Assembly: GCF_027172205.1 (NCBI RefSeq)
Contig: NC_070619.1
Location: 1,498,001 to 1,562,000, forward strand
DNA length: 64,000 bases
Reading direction: 5' to 3'
Source: Podarcis raffonei
Taxonomy: Eukaryota > Chordata > Lepidosauria > Squamata > Lacertidae
Part shown: positions 20,613 to 32,400 of the stretch, one piece after another
Layout of the letters: each line of letters begins with the position of its first letter
How positions within the stretch are numbered: position 1 is the first letter of the stretch
Program-made: the position numbers and the translations under genes
Notes under the pieces: model-generated
Told to the model about the DNA's origin: nothing
Databases searched by the model: none
The model's input: the letters and a program-made list of their open reading frames with translations, nothing else

Positions 20613-21189
20613 GCAGGCTTCAGTTCTGGACTTTTAAACAAACAGATTGCCAATTATTGTGATCTCCTTACACCCTACTCCTTACTGCAATTCTGTGTTT
20701 TGTAATAATGATGGTGATGATGATGATGATGATCCGTATATCTCAGGGCAGTTTACAGCATTTAAAAAACGGGGGGCGGGGGAAATACATAAAAGAACAA
20801 AAAATAATTATACGAATTAGTTTTCTTACGAGCCTAAACTTCTATTCAGTAGATCCATCCAAATTAAATTTCTACTAAACTTCTATTCAGTAGAACCATC
20901 CAAATTAACGGAGCCAAGTTAGACCTATCTATTTCATTTTAGTGAGTCTGCTTTCAGGAGGGCTGACGTCTTGGTGTCTTGCGCCACCTTCAAGTTCAGA
21001 GCAGCCTAAGCCAGATCTTTCATTATTTTTTATTGCAGGGTCCCTTCCAACTATATGATTCTATGTTCTTCTCCACTCCTGTTTGTTTGTTTGTTGCGTT
21101 ATACAGGTTTGCATCTAAATAAAGCCTACTCAGAGGAAACCCACAAAAATTAATGGGCCCTTTATACTTCTATTTCTTTATTGCATTTA

Positions 21190-21350
21190 TACACCTCCAA
21201 GGAGCTTAAGGTGGTTTATGTGGTTCTCCCCCTCCTTAATCGCAGGTGGCAACTGGTCTCCAAGGTCACCCAGTGAGCTTCATCCCCAAGTGGGAATCCA
21301 AACCCTGGTCTCTCCCAGGTCGTAACCCTTCACTCTAACCACATTGCTTC
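21190..21350 (-). mobile_element. tRNA-derived SINE, same family as 2075-2265
   Basis: Reverse complement of the SINE body: CACCTCCAAGGAGCTTAAGG, GGTCACCCAGTGAGCTTCAT and GTGGGAATCCAAACCCTGG (box B region). Confidence 0.65.
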
Positions 21351-21374
21351 TTGAATTGCAATGGACATACTTTG

Positions 21375-21850
21375 TGGGCTGTATGGGGTGTTAGGGGAGG
21401 GGTAGTACCTCTGCTGGGGGATACATGCTTCTTCTGGGGTTTTGTCCACCTTTGGTCCCCACCTTGCACTCAGCTCCCACCTGTGGCTCCTAGAAGCTGC
21501 CAGCATGTGACAGCGGCCACAATCCCAGAAACGGCTTTGACTTCTCCTGCATGCAAGACAGGAGATGCAGATGGAGATGGACAAGACCAAGAGTGGGTCC
21601 AACAGGCAAGGAGGCAGTTTCTGCCCATGCTGTAGAGTTTGTCCACCTGGGAAGGAAGCCCATGTAGGAGAAGGAAAACTCTTCTCCTAAACCTCTGCTG
21701 CCTTGCGGGATATCTTCAGAAGAACAGGCTCAGCAATAAACACAACACAAATCCAGAATGCAGTCCCCAAGATGGTTGGGTAGCACGTTGTACACCTCCT
21801 TCCAGCAACTCCTGGTGCCCAACATCTTGCTCTGATTTCTTTTGGACCAC
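21375..21850. repeat. Unclassified interspersed repeat, copy A
   Basis: Aligns in the same order with 53105-53660. Shared blocks include GTCCACCTTTGGTCCCCACC, GACAGCGGCCACAATCC and CAACATCTTGCTCTGATTTC. No terminal repeats or ORF identify a class. It may be an internal part of a LINE. Confidence 0.55.
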
Positions 21851-21854
21851 CTCT

Positions 21855-22275
21855 GTAGTCCAACCCCCTACAATGCAGGAATCACAGCTAAATAATCCCT
21901 GGCAGATGACCATCCAACCTGTTTAAAAACCTGCAATGAAGGAGAGCCCACCCCCTTCCGAGGGAGTCCACTCCACAGTTAAATGGGTTTTACTGTCAGA
22001 AAGTTCTTCCCAATGTTGAGCTGAGTCTCCTTTCTTGCACTTTGAATCCATTGGTTTGGGTCCTCCTTGTGAAGCAGGAGAAAACAAACTCGCTCCACCT
22101 TCCTTGAGGCAGCCCTTCAGATATTAGATGGCCATCCTATCTCCTCTCAGTCTTCTCCAGGCTAAACATCCCCAGCTCCTTTAGGAATTCCTCCTAAGGC
22201 TTGGTTTCCAGACCCTTGATCATCTTGGTCGCCCTCGTCTGCACACATTCCACTTGTCAATATTCCTTTCAAACT
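21855..22275 (-). mobile_element. CR1 LINE 3' part
   Basis: CTGTAGTCCAACCCCCTACA, CTCTCAGTCTTCTCCAGGCT, AAACATCCCCAGCTCC and CAGACCCTTGATCATCTTGG are reverse complements of the CR1 reverse-transcriptase end. Confidence 0.8.
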
Positions 22276-22539
22276 GGGTTGAGTTGTATCCAACATCAAT
22301 TCTTGTGTAGTGCCAACCCACTGAAATGCATGGCTAACGTAGGTTTATTAATTTCCATAGGTCCCACTCTGCATAAATCTTAGGCTGGATATAGCGCCCC
22401 CCCATAGGATGGTAACCCATGGACCTGTTACATAACCAGATGGTCACTGCTTTCTGCAGAAGATCTTCTCCTTCTATACCCCACAATGTAAGAGGTTAAA
22501 TGTAATAAAAAGCAAAACGTCTGAACATTATTAAGATCA

Positions 22540-22860
22540 AAAATATACACATTGGGTCTCTTAATTCTTATATCACGTGGAACAAGGCCTTTTCAGTGGT
22601 GGTTCCCTAGTTGTGGAATGCCCTTCCCTAGGGAAAGACGCATCTCCACTATTGTTATTAACTTTCAGGAGACATTTGAAAACATTCCTGTTTACTCCTC
22701 CCAGGCATTTGGTGGCAGAAGAATATCACTCTTAGCAACCCAAAGATCAGTGAATGGAACAATGTTTTTACCCGGAACAGCTTGTAGTTGTTTTAATTGT
22801 TTTTAAGATTTTTTTTAAAAAAACTGCTTTAGATTTTCTTGTTTTTAAATGGCTGGCGTT
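22540..22860 (+). mobile_element. Old L2-like LINE 3' fragment
   Basis: AGGCCTTTTCAGTGGTGGTT, TGTGGAATGCCCTTCCCTAG and CTTTCAGGAGACATTTGAAA match the C-terminal end of the L2-like ORF. Diverged. Confidence 0.6.
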
Positions 22861-23754
22861 TCTGCTGCCCTGCGCTTCTTTGGAAGAGAGATAAATTGAA
22901 GAAATTTCTCCTTTCTCTAAGTTCTGGCTAGCTGCTGGGTTGAAAGATCTTGCTCTCTCCAGCTTCTGTTCCACCTGTGCCTTTATTCCCCAGTTTTTGC
23001 TTCTCACACCTCCCCTTCCACTGGTTCAGCTTTTTATGCAGTTAGGCAGGACGGTGGAGGGAAGCAGGAGTGTGTCGGACAGCCAACTGTTGCCACCACG
23101 GACACAGCCAGGCTGAGGGAGGAGTGAGCAACCAGCAGCAGTCAAAACAACAGGTCCACATGCAGAGTTACTTGATAGAGCTGAGTTGCCCAAGACTGAG
23201 CACCAAGAGAGATGGGGTGCCCCCAGGGTGGAGAAAGATTGCCCATTGCAAGAGTCTAACCCCTGAAGGAATGTGACACACAGGAGGAGGACAGTCACAA
23301 ACCACACTTTGTCATCAGAGTTGCAAAATCGCTTCCATGCTCTCAACTCGGACACCGATTCTTGGCCAGAAGAGCTAGGACAGTAGTTGCCAACCTCGGA
23401 AGACACAAAAGTGGCTGTCAAAGGTACAGTGCACAGAACAATTATTGCCACCCCCAGAGGAGAGAGAGACAGGAGGAGATGGATTTGGAGGATCCATTCT
23501 TGATCTAACCCAATCAGATCCAAGGCTACTGACCACGGATGAGTATGCCAATAACGTACTTGCTAACTTCCGTGGAGACAACATTGGAGGAAAGGGAATT
23601 GCAGCCTAGAGATGATAAGCTGGGAGGAAGGAGTAGGAAGTACTCAAAACCATAAATTTCCTCTTTGTTTCTGCCTGGTTTTCTGTTCTGTTATGTGGAA
23701 CAATTGTCTTGTTTTAGGGGTGAGAGGTGGGTCTGGCAGACTCAACAGACAGGC
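22861..23754. other. No gene or clear repeat recognised
   Basis: A 165-codon minus frame (23026-23523) has no domain, splice context or codon pattern that would support a gene. I see no structured element here. Confidence 0.4.
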
Positions 23755-24330
23755 TGTGAGCTGGTGCTGGTGTTGCTGCTATTAAACATGCTCTAGTTAT
23801 CTCCCGCTTGGACTACTGCAATGCGCTCTCCATGGGCCTACCTTTGAAGGTGACCCGGAAACTGCAATTAATCCAGAATGCGGCAGCCAGATTGGGGACT
23901 GGGAGTGGCCGCCGAGATCATATTACACCAGTCTTGAAAGACCTACATTGGCTCCCAGTACGTTTCCAAGCACAATTCAAAGTGTTGGTGTTGACCCTGA
24001 AAGCCCTAAATGGCCTCGGCCCTGTATATCTGAAGGAGCGTTTCCACCCCCATCATTCTGCCCGGACACTCTGAGGGCCTTCTGGCGGTTCCCTCACTGC
24101 GAGAAGTGAAGTTACAGGGAACCAGGCAGAGGGCCTTCTCAGTAGTGGCCCTCCCATCAGATGGTAAAGAAATAAACAACTAACATTCAGAAGACATCTG
24201 AAGTCAGCCCTGTTTAGGGAAGTTTTTAATGACTGATGTTTTAATGTATTTTTAATCTTTCGTTGGAAGCCGCCCAGAGAGGCTGGGGAAACCCAGCCAG
24301 ATGGGCAGGGTATAAATAATAAATTTTATT
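23755..24330 (+). mobile_element. L2/CR1-clade LINE 3' part
   Basis: Encodes [36 protein letters not shown] and [20 protein letters not shown], then the 3' UTR with GCCCAGAGAGGCTGGGGAAA and an ATTGTTGTTGTT tail. 5'-truncated. Confidence 0.85.
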
Positions 24331-24339
24331 ATTGTTGTT

Positions 24340-24549
24340 GTTATTCCTGACTCCTGTCCTTGCTCACGGCTGGGGTTTCTGTGTTTCCTCCTGTTCCTCC
24401 CCTCCTGATTTCCAGCATCCGGTATTTCCCAGCTCTCCTCCTCCTCTGGGGCGCGTCCTGTTTCCCACCACCATGAACCTGGGTCCAAACTGTACTCTCC
24501 TGCCAATTGCCAGGAAGCCACTCTTCCTCATCCAGCCAGTCCCTGACAC
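24340..24549 (-). mobile_element. LTR-like fragment related to 14076-14615
   Basis: Minus strand starts TGTCAGGGACTGGCTGGATG and encodes WWWETGRAPEEEESWEI, echoing the 14 kb copy. It lies just beyond the distal SUGP2 poly(A) signal. Partial. Confidence 0.45.
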
Positions 24550-24616
24550 CTGTGTATGTACAGCAGCTAGAAGTAACAGCCAGGAACCGAAACGAGGCTA
24601 ATAATCAGGTTCATGT

Positions 24617-24622
24617 TTATTG
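24617..24622 (-). terminator. Distal poly(A) signal, candidate SUGP2 long 3' UTR end
   Basis: AATAAA on the minus strand (CTTCAATAAACATG), 3.5 kb past the SUGP2 stop. The DNA from here to 26.7 kb has no recognised repeat, which fits a long 3' UTR. It could instead belong to an unrecognised gene. Confidence 0.35.
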
Positions 24623-26771
24623 AAGGCTTTTTTGTTAAAAAAAATATTAAAGCAAAAGGATTACATGCCGTTAAACATTTAAAAAAGAAACGACGAATCA
24701 GCTAACAAACTTCTCTTTCCACTACGGGTCAATACTGTTCAGATGGCACAGGAAAGGGAGATCAAGAGCCACTGAAAAAACACCACCATCCCCAAACGGA
24801 GGGTTGGGGGAGACACAGGATAAAGAATACACGTGCCCTAGCAACTGCAGCAGGAAAGTGTTCGTGGATGCTTGAGGTCTTCGTGAGAGAGCCTGGAAAA
24901 CTAGAATAAGAAAAAAAACTAGTGAACCAAATTGGCTACCAAGTGGCCATTTTTGCTCTGCGTTTGAAAATATTTTTGCAGACCCATTAAAGATGTTCCC
25001 CAGAAGTTGCCCAGTGAAAAGCCGATTGTTAGACGATATCACACACAGGAAAGGAGTGGATCTTGGTTTTAAAATAACCCCAAAAGATCCTTGGGCGAAA
25101 GCAACGATGGGAATTTAAATAACACCAGTGTTGCTCAGTTCAATGCTGTCCTGAAACAAATCTTAGCATAAAGGAAGACTGGCTATAATCATGATTATCT
25201 TGAAGGGTTGGAGAAGAGTAAAAGTCCTCTTTGGCCCATCCCAAGAAAAACAGTGTTCCATCTTTAAATAAAATTTTAAAAAATCAAAGTTTGCTAGGTA
25301 CTCCTGCAGCTGTGGAGAGAGTCCAGAATCAGCAGGACCACCCCAACGAAATTGGGTTTCAACACACAGCCATTTATTCCCCCAGCCTGGATATGAACAT
25401 TCGTAAGTTGACACCCCAAGAATTGGGTTCAAGCCACAAAGGCAACAGAATCAGCTGGAAGAGAGGAATGCAGCCCTCCCACAAAATGCAAGAGAAAATG
25501 TTTGGGTTATGCGGTCATCTCACTATCTGCAAGCTCCTGAAGTCAGGAGGAGAAAAGGTTCTAGCAACTTGAAAGAAGAAGACACGAGAGTTGGCTGTAA
25601 ATATGAGGTGGGGTGAAAACAAAACTGTGGCTGAACACAGAAGCTTCACATCAAAGGAAAGGGGCTATTCAAACAGCAACAACTCATTTATGGGCCAGGG
25701 GAATCAGCAATCTGACTCACAGGTGGCCAAAAGGCCAGGTTGGGCTGAGAGCCAATTTAAAAATATATATATGTAATGCTCAATTAGGAAAGAGAAACCA
25801 AAACACCCCTAGAAATTAAGTAAGAGAGTGGTTTTAACAGGAGGGTGGCCAGACCCCTGGGGCAGCTTCAGCTTGACAGAACTGGATCCTGCAGGCCGAA
25901 GGAAGGGGGTCTCGTGGGGTTCTTCAACATCTTGCTATCAGCAGCAAACTTCTTGGCTCAAACAACGGCAGGAGCCCCACCGATTCCCATGAACGACTCT
26001 TGCATTTCTCAGAAAGGCAGAGGAAGAAGTTCCCACTGCATGCGCCTGGTGGCGGCATGGAGCTCAGGCTGACTTCAACACCACACTCTTTGATTCGGAG
26101 TTTCCTGGGGCAGAAAAGCTTGTTCTGAGCGGGAAGGAATGCCGCAAACCACAGTGGAGTGTGGTTTCCCCCTGAAAAGTCCACTTTGGCTATGAAGGGG
26201 GAAGGAGGTGCGAATGATCCTGCACATCACAAGACCCCCACCACAAATGGGTGGCTGTGAGAAACCAAGGTCTACAACGGACAGAATGTTTCAGAGTTAA
26301 CAACTGGTTTGTGTCCGGTCACCAAGATGAAGTAGCCTTTTGCAGAAGAGGCTGGGTGGCAAATCGTTACTGGAGGACTCCAGAGGGAAAATGGATTAAA
26401 GAGAGTGTGTGGACACTCATCAGAAAACACTGTCAAATTCAAATCGGGATGCTGTCGAGATGGTCGGTTCGTAAGTAGAGTTCGTGCACATTCTAGAGGG
26501 GTCCTATTCAGCAATGGAGTGAACCCCCGAATTTCAGACAACCTTGTACCCCCCCCAAAAAAAGCTCTCCAGAGACCTTCCTGCAAGAAAACAGCACTAA
26601 GGTTCCTTTGCAGAAGGAAAAAGTAACCAAGACTGTTAAAGAAGACGGAAATGCAGGCCAAGCGAAATCCTGCATGCCTGGCAGTGGCACTGATCGCTGA
26701 TAACACACACCTCAGAAACAAAAGTGAGATTCGTATCTGCCCTACATGGTATCGGTTTCTACATACTGTAT

Positions 26772-26777
26772 TTTATT
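26772..26777 (-). terminator. Proximal poly(A) signal, candidate SUGP2 3' UTR end
   Basis: AATAAA in TTTGCTTTAAATAAAATACA on the minus strand, 1.35 kb after the SUGP2 stop. A TIR element (26991-27668) lies between the stop and this site and would be carried in the transcript. Confidence 0.45.
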
Positions 26778-26990
26778 TAAAGCAAACAAAGCGATGGTTC
26801 AATAAATCGAACAAGTAATGGTTATTCAATAACTTCAGCTCGTCGTGCAGACCCAAAGCAGTTGAAAAGAAAAAGACATCAAATTGTGTAAAGGTGGAAT
26901 TTCTGAATCTTGCGAAAGGCAGGATGATCATATTGTCCACATAGAGGACAGTCCATTTTTTGTCCTGTCTGGAATGGATACAGGCACACA

Positions 26991-27668
26991 CCCCCACCTA
27001 CGCAGGGGTTATGCTCCGGGGGCCCCACATGCAGAAGTGAAATTGCATAAAGTGGGGGGCATGCTGCTTTAATAGGGAGGGCGCACGGGGAAGAGACAGA
27101 CTCACATGCGTCGTCGGGGCTGCTGCCCTGAGCCTTCCGTCCCATCCCTCCCGGGCAGCAGTCCTGAGAGACTTCCAGGCCACAGTTGTTCACTTCCTTT
27201 GATTTCCTCCTCCCCTCCCCTTACCGCTTTGATCCACAGCCCCCCGATCAGCTCAGCTACTCACACTCTCCCCCTGCCACTCCTTTTCTCCTCTGAGCAC
27301 TGACCCTGCCTGGTTCGGAGATGGATTTGTGCCTCACCTGCTGGCTCAGGGCCGCACGGCTAGTGGGGCACTGGGTTGCCCATCCTCTAGGGTGCCCTTG
27401 AGAGGTGCTTTCAGACCCAGCAGTGCAGTGCCCAAGCGCTGATCCCATGTGCCCATGTCCCCTCCCTCTGCCCACTCACACCTTGAGATTGTCGCTGCAG
27501 CCAGGACCAGGCTGGTGTGTGTGTGTGTGTGTGTGTGTGGACATGTGCCCCACAGCACTCGGAGTGGGGATCTGAGCTGCAGGTAGAAGCAGCCAATTGA
27601 TTTATTATTTCCCGGCACTGCATGCACACGTGGCTGTACGCAAGTTGGCCTTGCGTAAGTGGGGGGGG
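26991..27668. mobile_element. TIR DNA element in the SUGP2 3' UTR region
   Basis: The left end CCCCCACCTACGCAGGGG pairs with the right end CCTTGCGTAAGTGGGGG as imperfect inverted repeats. No transposase is visible. It contains the (GT)n at 27511-27540. Family uncertain; target duplication not resolved because the flanks are G- and C-rich. Confidence 0.5.
27511..27540. repeat. (GT)n microsatellite
   Basis: About 14 to 15 GT units inside the TIR element. Confidence 0.95.
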
Positions 27669-28122
27669 GGGGAGCTTGACATCCTAGGTTCTTGTTAAGA
27701 GATTTGATCAAAAAGTAGACCCAGCCGTTCCTGCATCCAAAGAATGGCAATGTTCGTTTTGATTTGTTTAGGAGGTTACGGATTCTGAAGAGCAATTTGC
27801 TCTTCTAATTGCTCCAAATTTAAAAGGGGTGGGGGATTCTCAGAAGATGGCCTGTCCTCTCTCCAGACCTCTCTCCAGCACAATGATCTTCGCTTCTTTG
27901 GTTCAAAGCTCATTCTGGTCATTCAAACATGAAACAAACATGAAAAAACGGTTAAAAACAAACCCAGATAAGCTTTGTGCACACACAGAAAATATCTCCC
28001 TGGTCAAAGAAGAAGAAGAAGAAAAAGCTTGAAAACAGAAGAAGAGAGAAACAGTTATTTTAATCTTGCAATTAATTCAAAAGGGGGTGGGGGACACAGC
28101 TGACTTGCTGCAGACAACCTAC

Positions 28123-29374
28123 CTATTTATTACAGGCTCTTTTCAGATAGTACATCTGGATCATCCTCTGGCGGAAGGTGGCAAAGGTGTCCTCCTTGTT
28201 CTCGTCCCCCGCCACACCCAAGCCCTCCCCCGCTGAGGTGGAGCCCCTAAAAGGGAGGCAAAGCAAAGAGAGAGTGAGCACATGCCCAGCCACCGGCTTC
28301 CTTGACCAAAGCGCAGGGCCAACGGGCGATGTCTTGGCCACCGTGTTTCCAAAGAGGTGACCGAGCTCCAGGTCAGTCCTTCCCCACGCCCAGTTCCTTT
28401 GGCTCGTGCCAACCACAAAAGCAGAGGAGTCAATTCTGGACAGGGCTAGGAAACAGGCAAACAAAGCTGCACCCTTAACCCCTTGCAAAAAGAAAAGAAA
28501 TAGAACGGCATGCTGGGATACGTAAGAACATCAGAAGCAGGTGGATCGAGCCAAAGGGTTCAGCATCCTGTTCGCCCAACCAGATGCCCCCAATGGGAAA
28601 TCCACACGCAGGATTCGAACACAAGAGCCGCTCTCCCCTCCTGTGGTTTCCAGCACCTGACATTCAGAAGCACTGCTGCCTCAGAGTGTGCAGGCGGAGC
28701 AGAGCCATCCTGGCTAGCAGCCATTTGTCTCATCTTTTTTTAAAGCCATCCAGGTTGGGGGCCATCCTGTGGCAGCGAGTTCCGCAGCTTAACCGCAGAC
28801 TGCGCAAAGAAGGGCTTCCTTACATCTGTCCTGAATAGCCACACCAGAACTCACTTCCCAGAAATCACTTAGAAGGTACCTGCCAATTTCTTTCTGGGAG
28901 GGCTAAAGTCTTTGGGTTTTATTGTTTTCTGTTTCTAAACGACAGCTCAGAGCTGGGGGCGCCTGCCCAAGGGCACCACTGGAAGCCTTTGTGGGCAGAA
29001 TGGTGCCCGCTGGCGCTGAGCTGGCGACCTCTGCAATAGGGAATAACTGTGGTGAGATATCAATCCATTCCAAAACCTGTTCGTTTTTTTTTATATAAAA
29101 AAGGAGTGTGCCACTTGCTCACGTGCTACGTACACTTTGACGGGGTCCTTGATGCCCTTTCCGTGGGCACCAAGCCCAAGGCCTTCCTTCCAGCCCATTT
29201 TCTGCAGCATCTGGAAGCCAATGTTCTTCTGGTTCAGTCGCTTGTGGGAAAACTCCAAATCCTTTGATTTCTGCCACTGAGAACAAAACTGATCATCAAC
29301 ATCATTATCATAAACACCTGGCTTGGCTATTGCATTAAGGCAACAAAATGCCTTAGCAGGATTATTGTTGTTAA

Positions 29375-29409
<35 letters not shown>

Positions 29410-32400
29410 ATAATAATAATAATAATAATAATTTATATAATCTAAAAACATTATACATTATATTAATAATATAATAATTTGTTTCAGTGTATTGCAGTGT
29501 TTCCCAAACTTAGGTTCCCAGCTGTTGTTGGATTACAACTCCCATCATCCCTAGCTAGCAGGAGCCATGGTCAGAGATGATGGGAACTGTAGTCCAAAAA
29601 CAGTTGGAGACCCAAGTTTGGGAAGCCCTGGTCTATTGTTTTAACTTTTTGTGTGTTTTAAATTATGCTGCAAGATTTTTTTAGTGATAACTTTGCTTTT
29701 TCATCGGCTTTTTTTTTTTAATTAAAAACTTACTCTAAAAAACACACACAACACAACGCTTTGAAGTTGCTTCTGTAGTCAAGCTGTGGGTAAACTTTAT
29801 GAAGAGAAATAAACAAATGCACTTTGAATAAATGGGCAATTAACTAATCTTTTTAAAATTTTATTGTCTTCTTCAGAAATCTGTGCGAACCACTCCTCTG
29901 AACAATGCTTTTTATAGGGTTGGGGACATTGGGGATCAGTTCAGGGAACAGGGGGGCCTGAGGAAGTTTGGGAACCGCTGGGCTGAAGTTATTGCCAGCA
30001 CCTAACTGGTGAACAGAAGCTCACACTTGCATTTCATGGAGGTTTCAAGCTGGCTTTGAAAGCTGCCCTGGGAGGCCTCTGCCTGGAAAGCACAGTGCAT
30101 TAAATCTCTTAAAGAATAAATGCACGTATTTATTACTTTGCCCCCTTCTCACCTTATTTTTGTGGGTCTGATAGCCACGGGGTGGGTCATACGCAATCCG
30201 GACGGGGTCGTGGACTGTAATGCAAAAAAAGCAAATCCAGAGGCCAAAGGTCAATCCAGACACAAACAAAATTTGACAAAGAATTACCTGCCTGGCTTAA
30301 CCCGCCCAGCTGCCTCACTCACCTTTCGGTTCATCGATGAGACAGACCCTCTTGGAGGCTGGAATCAGGCCCACCTTCAAGGACCTGCTGCTGGCCCTCT
30401 TGCGCCCAAAGGCCCCGCCCCGCAGAGGAGCCTGGGCAGGTGCTTCTGAGGTGGGGCCCTCGGACTGCCCTTCTCCAGCTGTACTCGAGGCTCCCACGCT
30501 GGCAGACCCTGCTGGAGCTTCCTCCTCTTCCACTCCGGACTGGGGAGCCTCCTCCTCCTCCTCTTCTTCCTCCTCCTCCTCCTCCTCATTGTTCTCCCAG
30601 TCGCCCTCCGAGGGTGCGGGGCTCTCGCTGGCAGGCCCTGGAATGGCGCTGAAGTTCATGGAGGGGCACAGCTCGTAGACTTTCATCCGGTAAAACCTGA
30701 AGGCTGAGCTCTCACGGTCATGCAGGAACCTGAGAGAGAGCACAGGAGGACTTCACTGCAGTGTTGCTGTGTCGCTTCCCCTATGAGGACCCTGAGGTGG
30801 CCATACGAGTATCTGGGGACAAGCTGCAGCTCTGAGCTTCACAAGCTCTGAGCTCCACAACTAGGCTTGTTCACTGATTTATTTCGAAAAATATTTAGAT
30901 ACCACTGAATCAAAGAAATATATCACAGCGGTTTGCAACAAAACTATAACCCATCTGCTGCACTGACTGAGACTAGAATGGGGTCACTGTGCCCCTAAAG
31001 GACCAGGTGTGCAGCCTGAGGGTCTGTCCATGGAGGTGCAAGTCAATTCTATGTCCAGGGCAGCTGTCTACCAGCTCCATCTGGTATGCTGGCTGAGACC
31101 CTCCCTGCCTGCTCCCTGTCTCGCCAGAGTGGTCCATGCTCTGGTTATCTCCCACTTGGACTACTGCCATGCGCTCTACGTAGGGCTGCCTTTGAAGGTG
31201 ACTTGGAAACGACAACTAACCCAGAATGTGGCAGCTAGACTGGTAACTCTGGTTCTAAAGGATCTACACTGGCTCCCAGTACGTTTCCAAGCACAGTTCA
31301 AAGGCCTGGTGCTGACCTTTAAAGCCCTAAACAGCCTTGGCCCTGTATGCCTGAAGCAGCACCTCCCCATCGTTCAGGCCAGCCACTGAGGTCCAGCTCC
31401 GAGGATCTTCTGCTGGTTCCCTCCCTGCGAGAAGTGAGGTTACAGCGAACCAGGCAGAGGGCCTTCTTGGTAGTGGTGCCCACCCTGTGGAACACCCTCC
31501 CATCAGATGTCAAGGAAATGAACAACCATCTGACTTTTAGAAGACATCTGAAGGCAGCTCTCTTTAGGGAAGTTTTTAATGTTAATAAATATAATAATAG
31601 TAATAGTAACATGCCACCACTTTACAGATGTTGAGTGTTGTTACTGCAATGCCTGGCTCATGCAATGAGGCTCGGGGTGCTCCAGGAGCATGCCACATGA
31701 TTTTCCCGGGGAGGGAGAGGGTAGCTCACCACAGATCCGGGTCATCTGCGCTGTTGTCGATGCTGAACTGCTCCATCTCAGGTCCCACCTCCGCCACAAA
31801 CCTGGCCAGCCTCTCTGCTGTCACCATCGTTTTGGGATCCACTGGAAAACAGGGGGTGGGGTGGGGGAAGATAACAAAATTATTCCTGCTCCATTTTAAG
31901 CAGGGCTTATATTGCTGGAACACTGGTGGGATACAGCCACAAAACACAGGGGTACAGGACGCTAAATAGTGATGATGGGAGTTGTAGTCCAAAATCAACT
32001 GGAGACTAGAGCTGGATGATATCTGGTTTTCAACACTGTGATATATCAGCAGCCAAATACCGCAATATGTAGATATATCATGGTGTCTGGAATGGATCTC
32101 GCCCGCAGAATATAATACAAAATTGGCATGTGCTCTGCTAACTAGGCTCAGGTGGCCTCAGGGGCACAAAGCACCTTCCATCAGGTTCAGGTGGTGGCCC
32201 AGCTATGCCCTTAACTTCACCTATGCTCTAGTAACCTCCAGGTTAGATTACTGCAGCACATTATATGTGGGGCTGACTCTAGACAGTTCGGAAACGTCAG
32301 CTGGTGCAGAATTTTACAGCCAGGCTGCTCACCAGGGCAAGGTGGTTTGAGCATACTGCATCGATCCTGGCCTGCCAATGAGTTTCTGTGCTGTTTTTTG

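Noticed and set aside
23026-23523. 165-codon minus frame
   Set aside because: No recognisable domain, no splice context and no matching neighbour exon.
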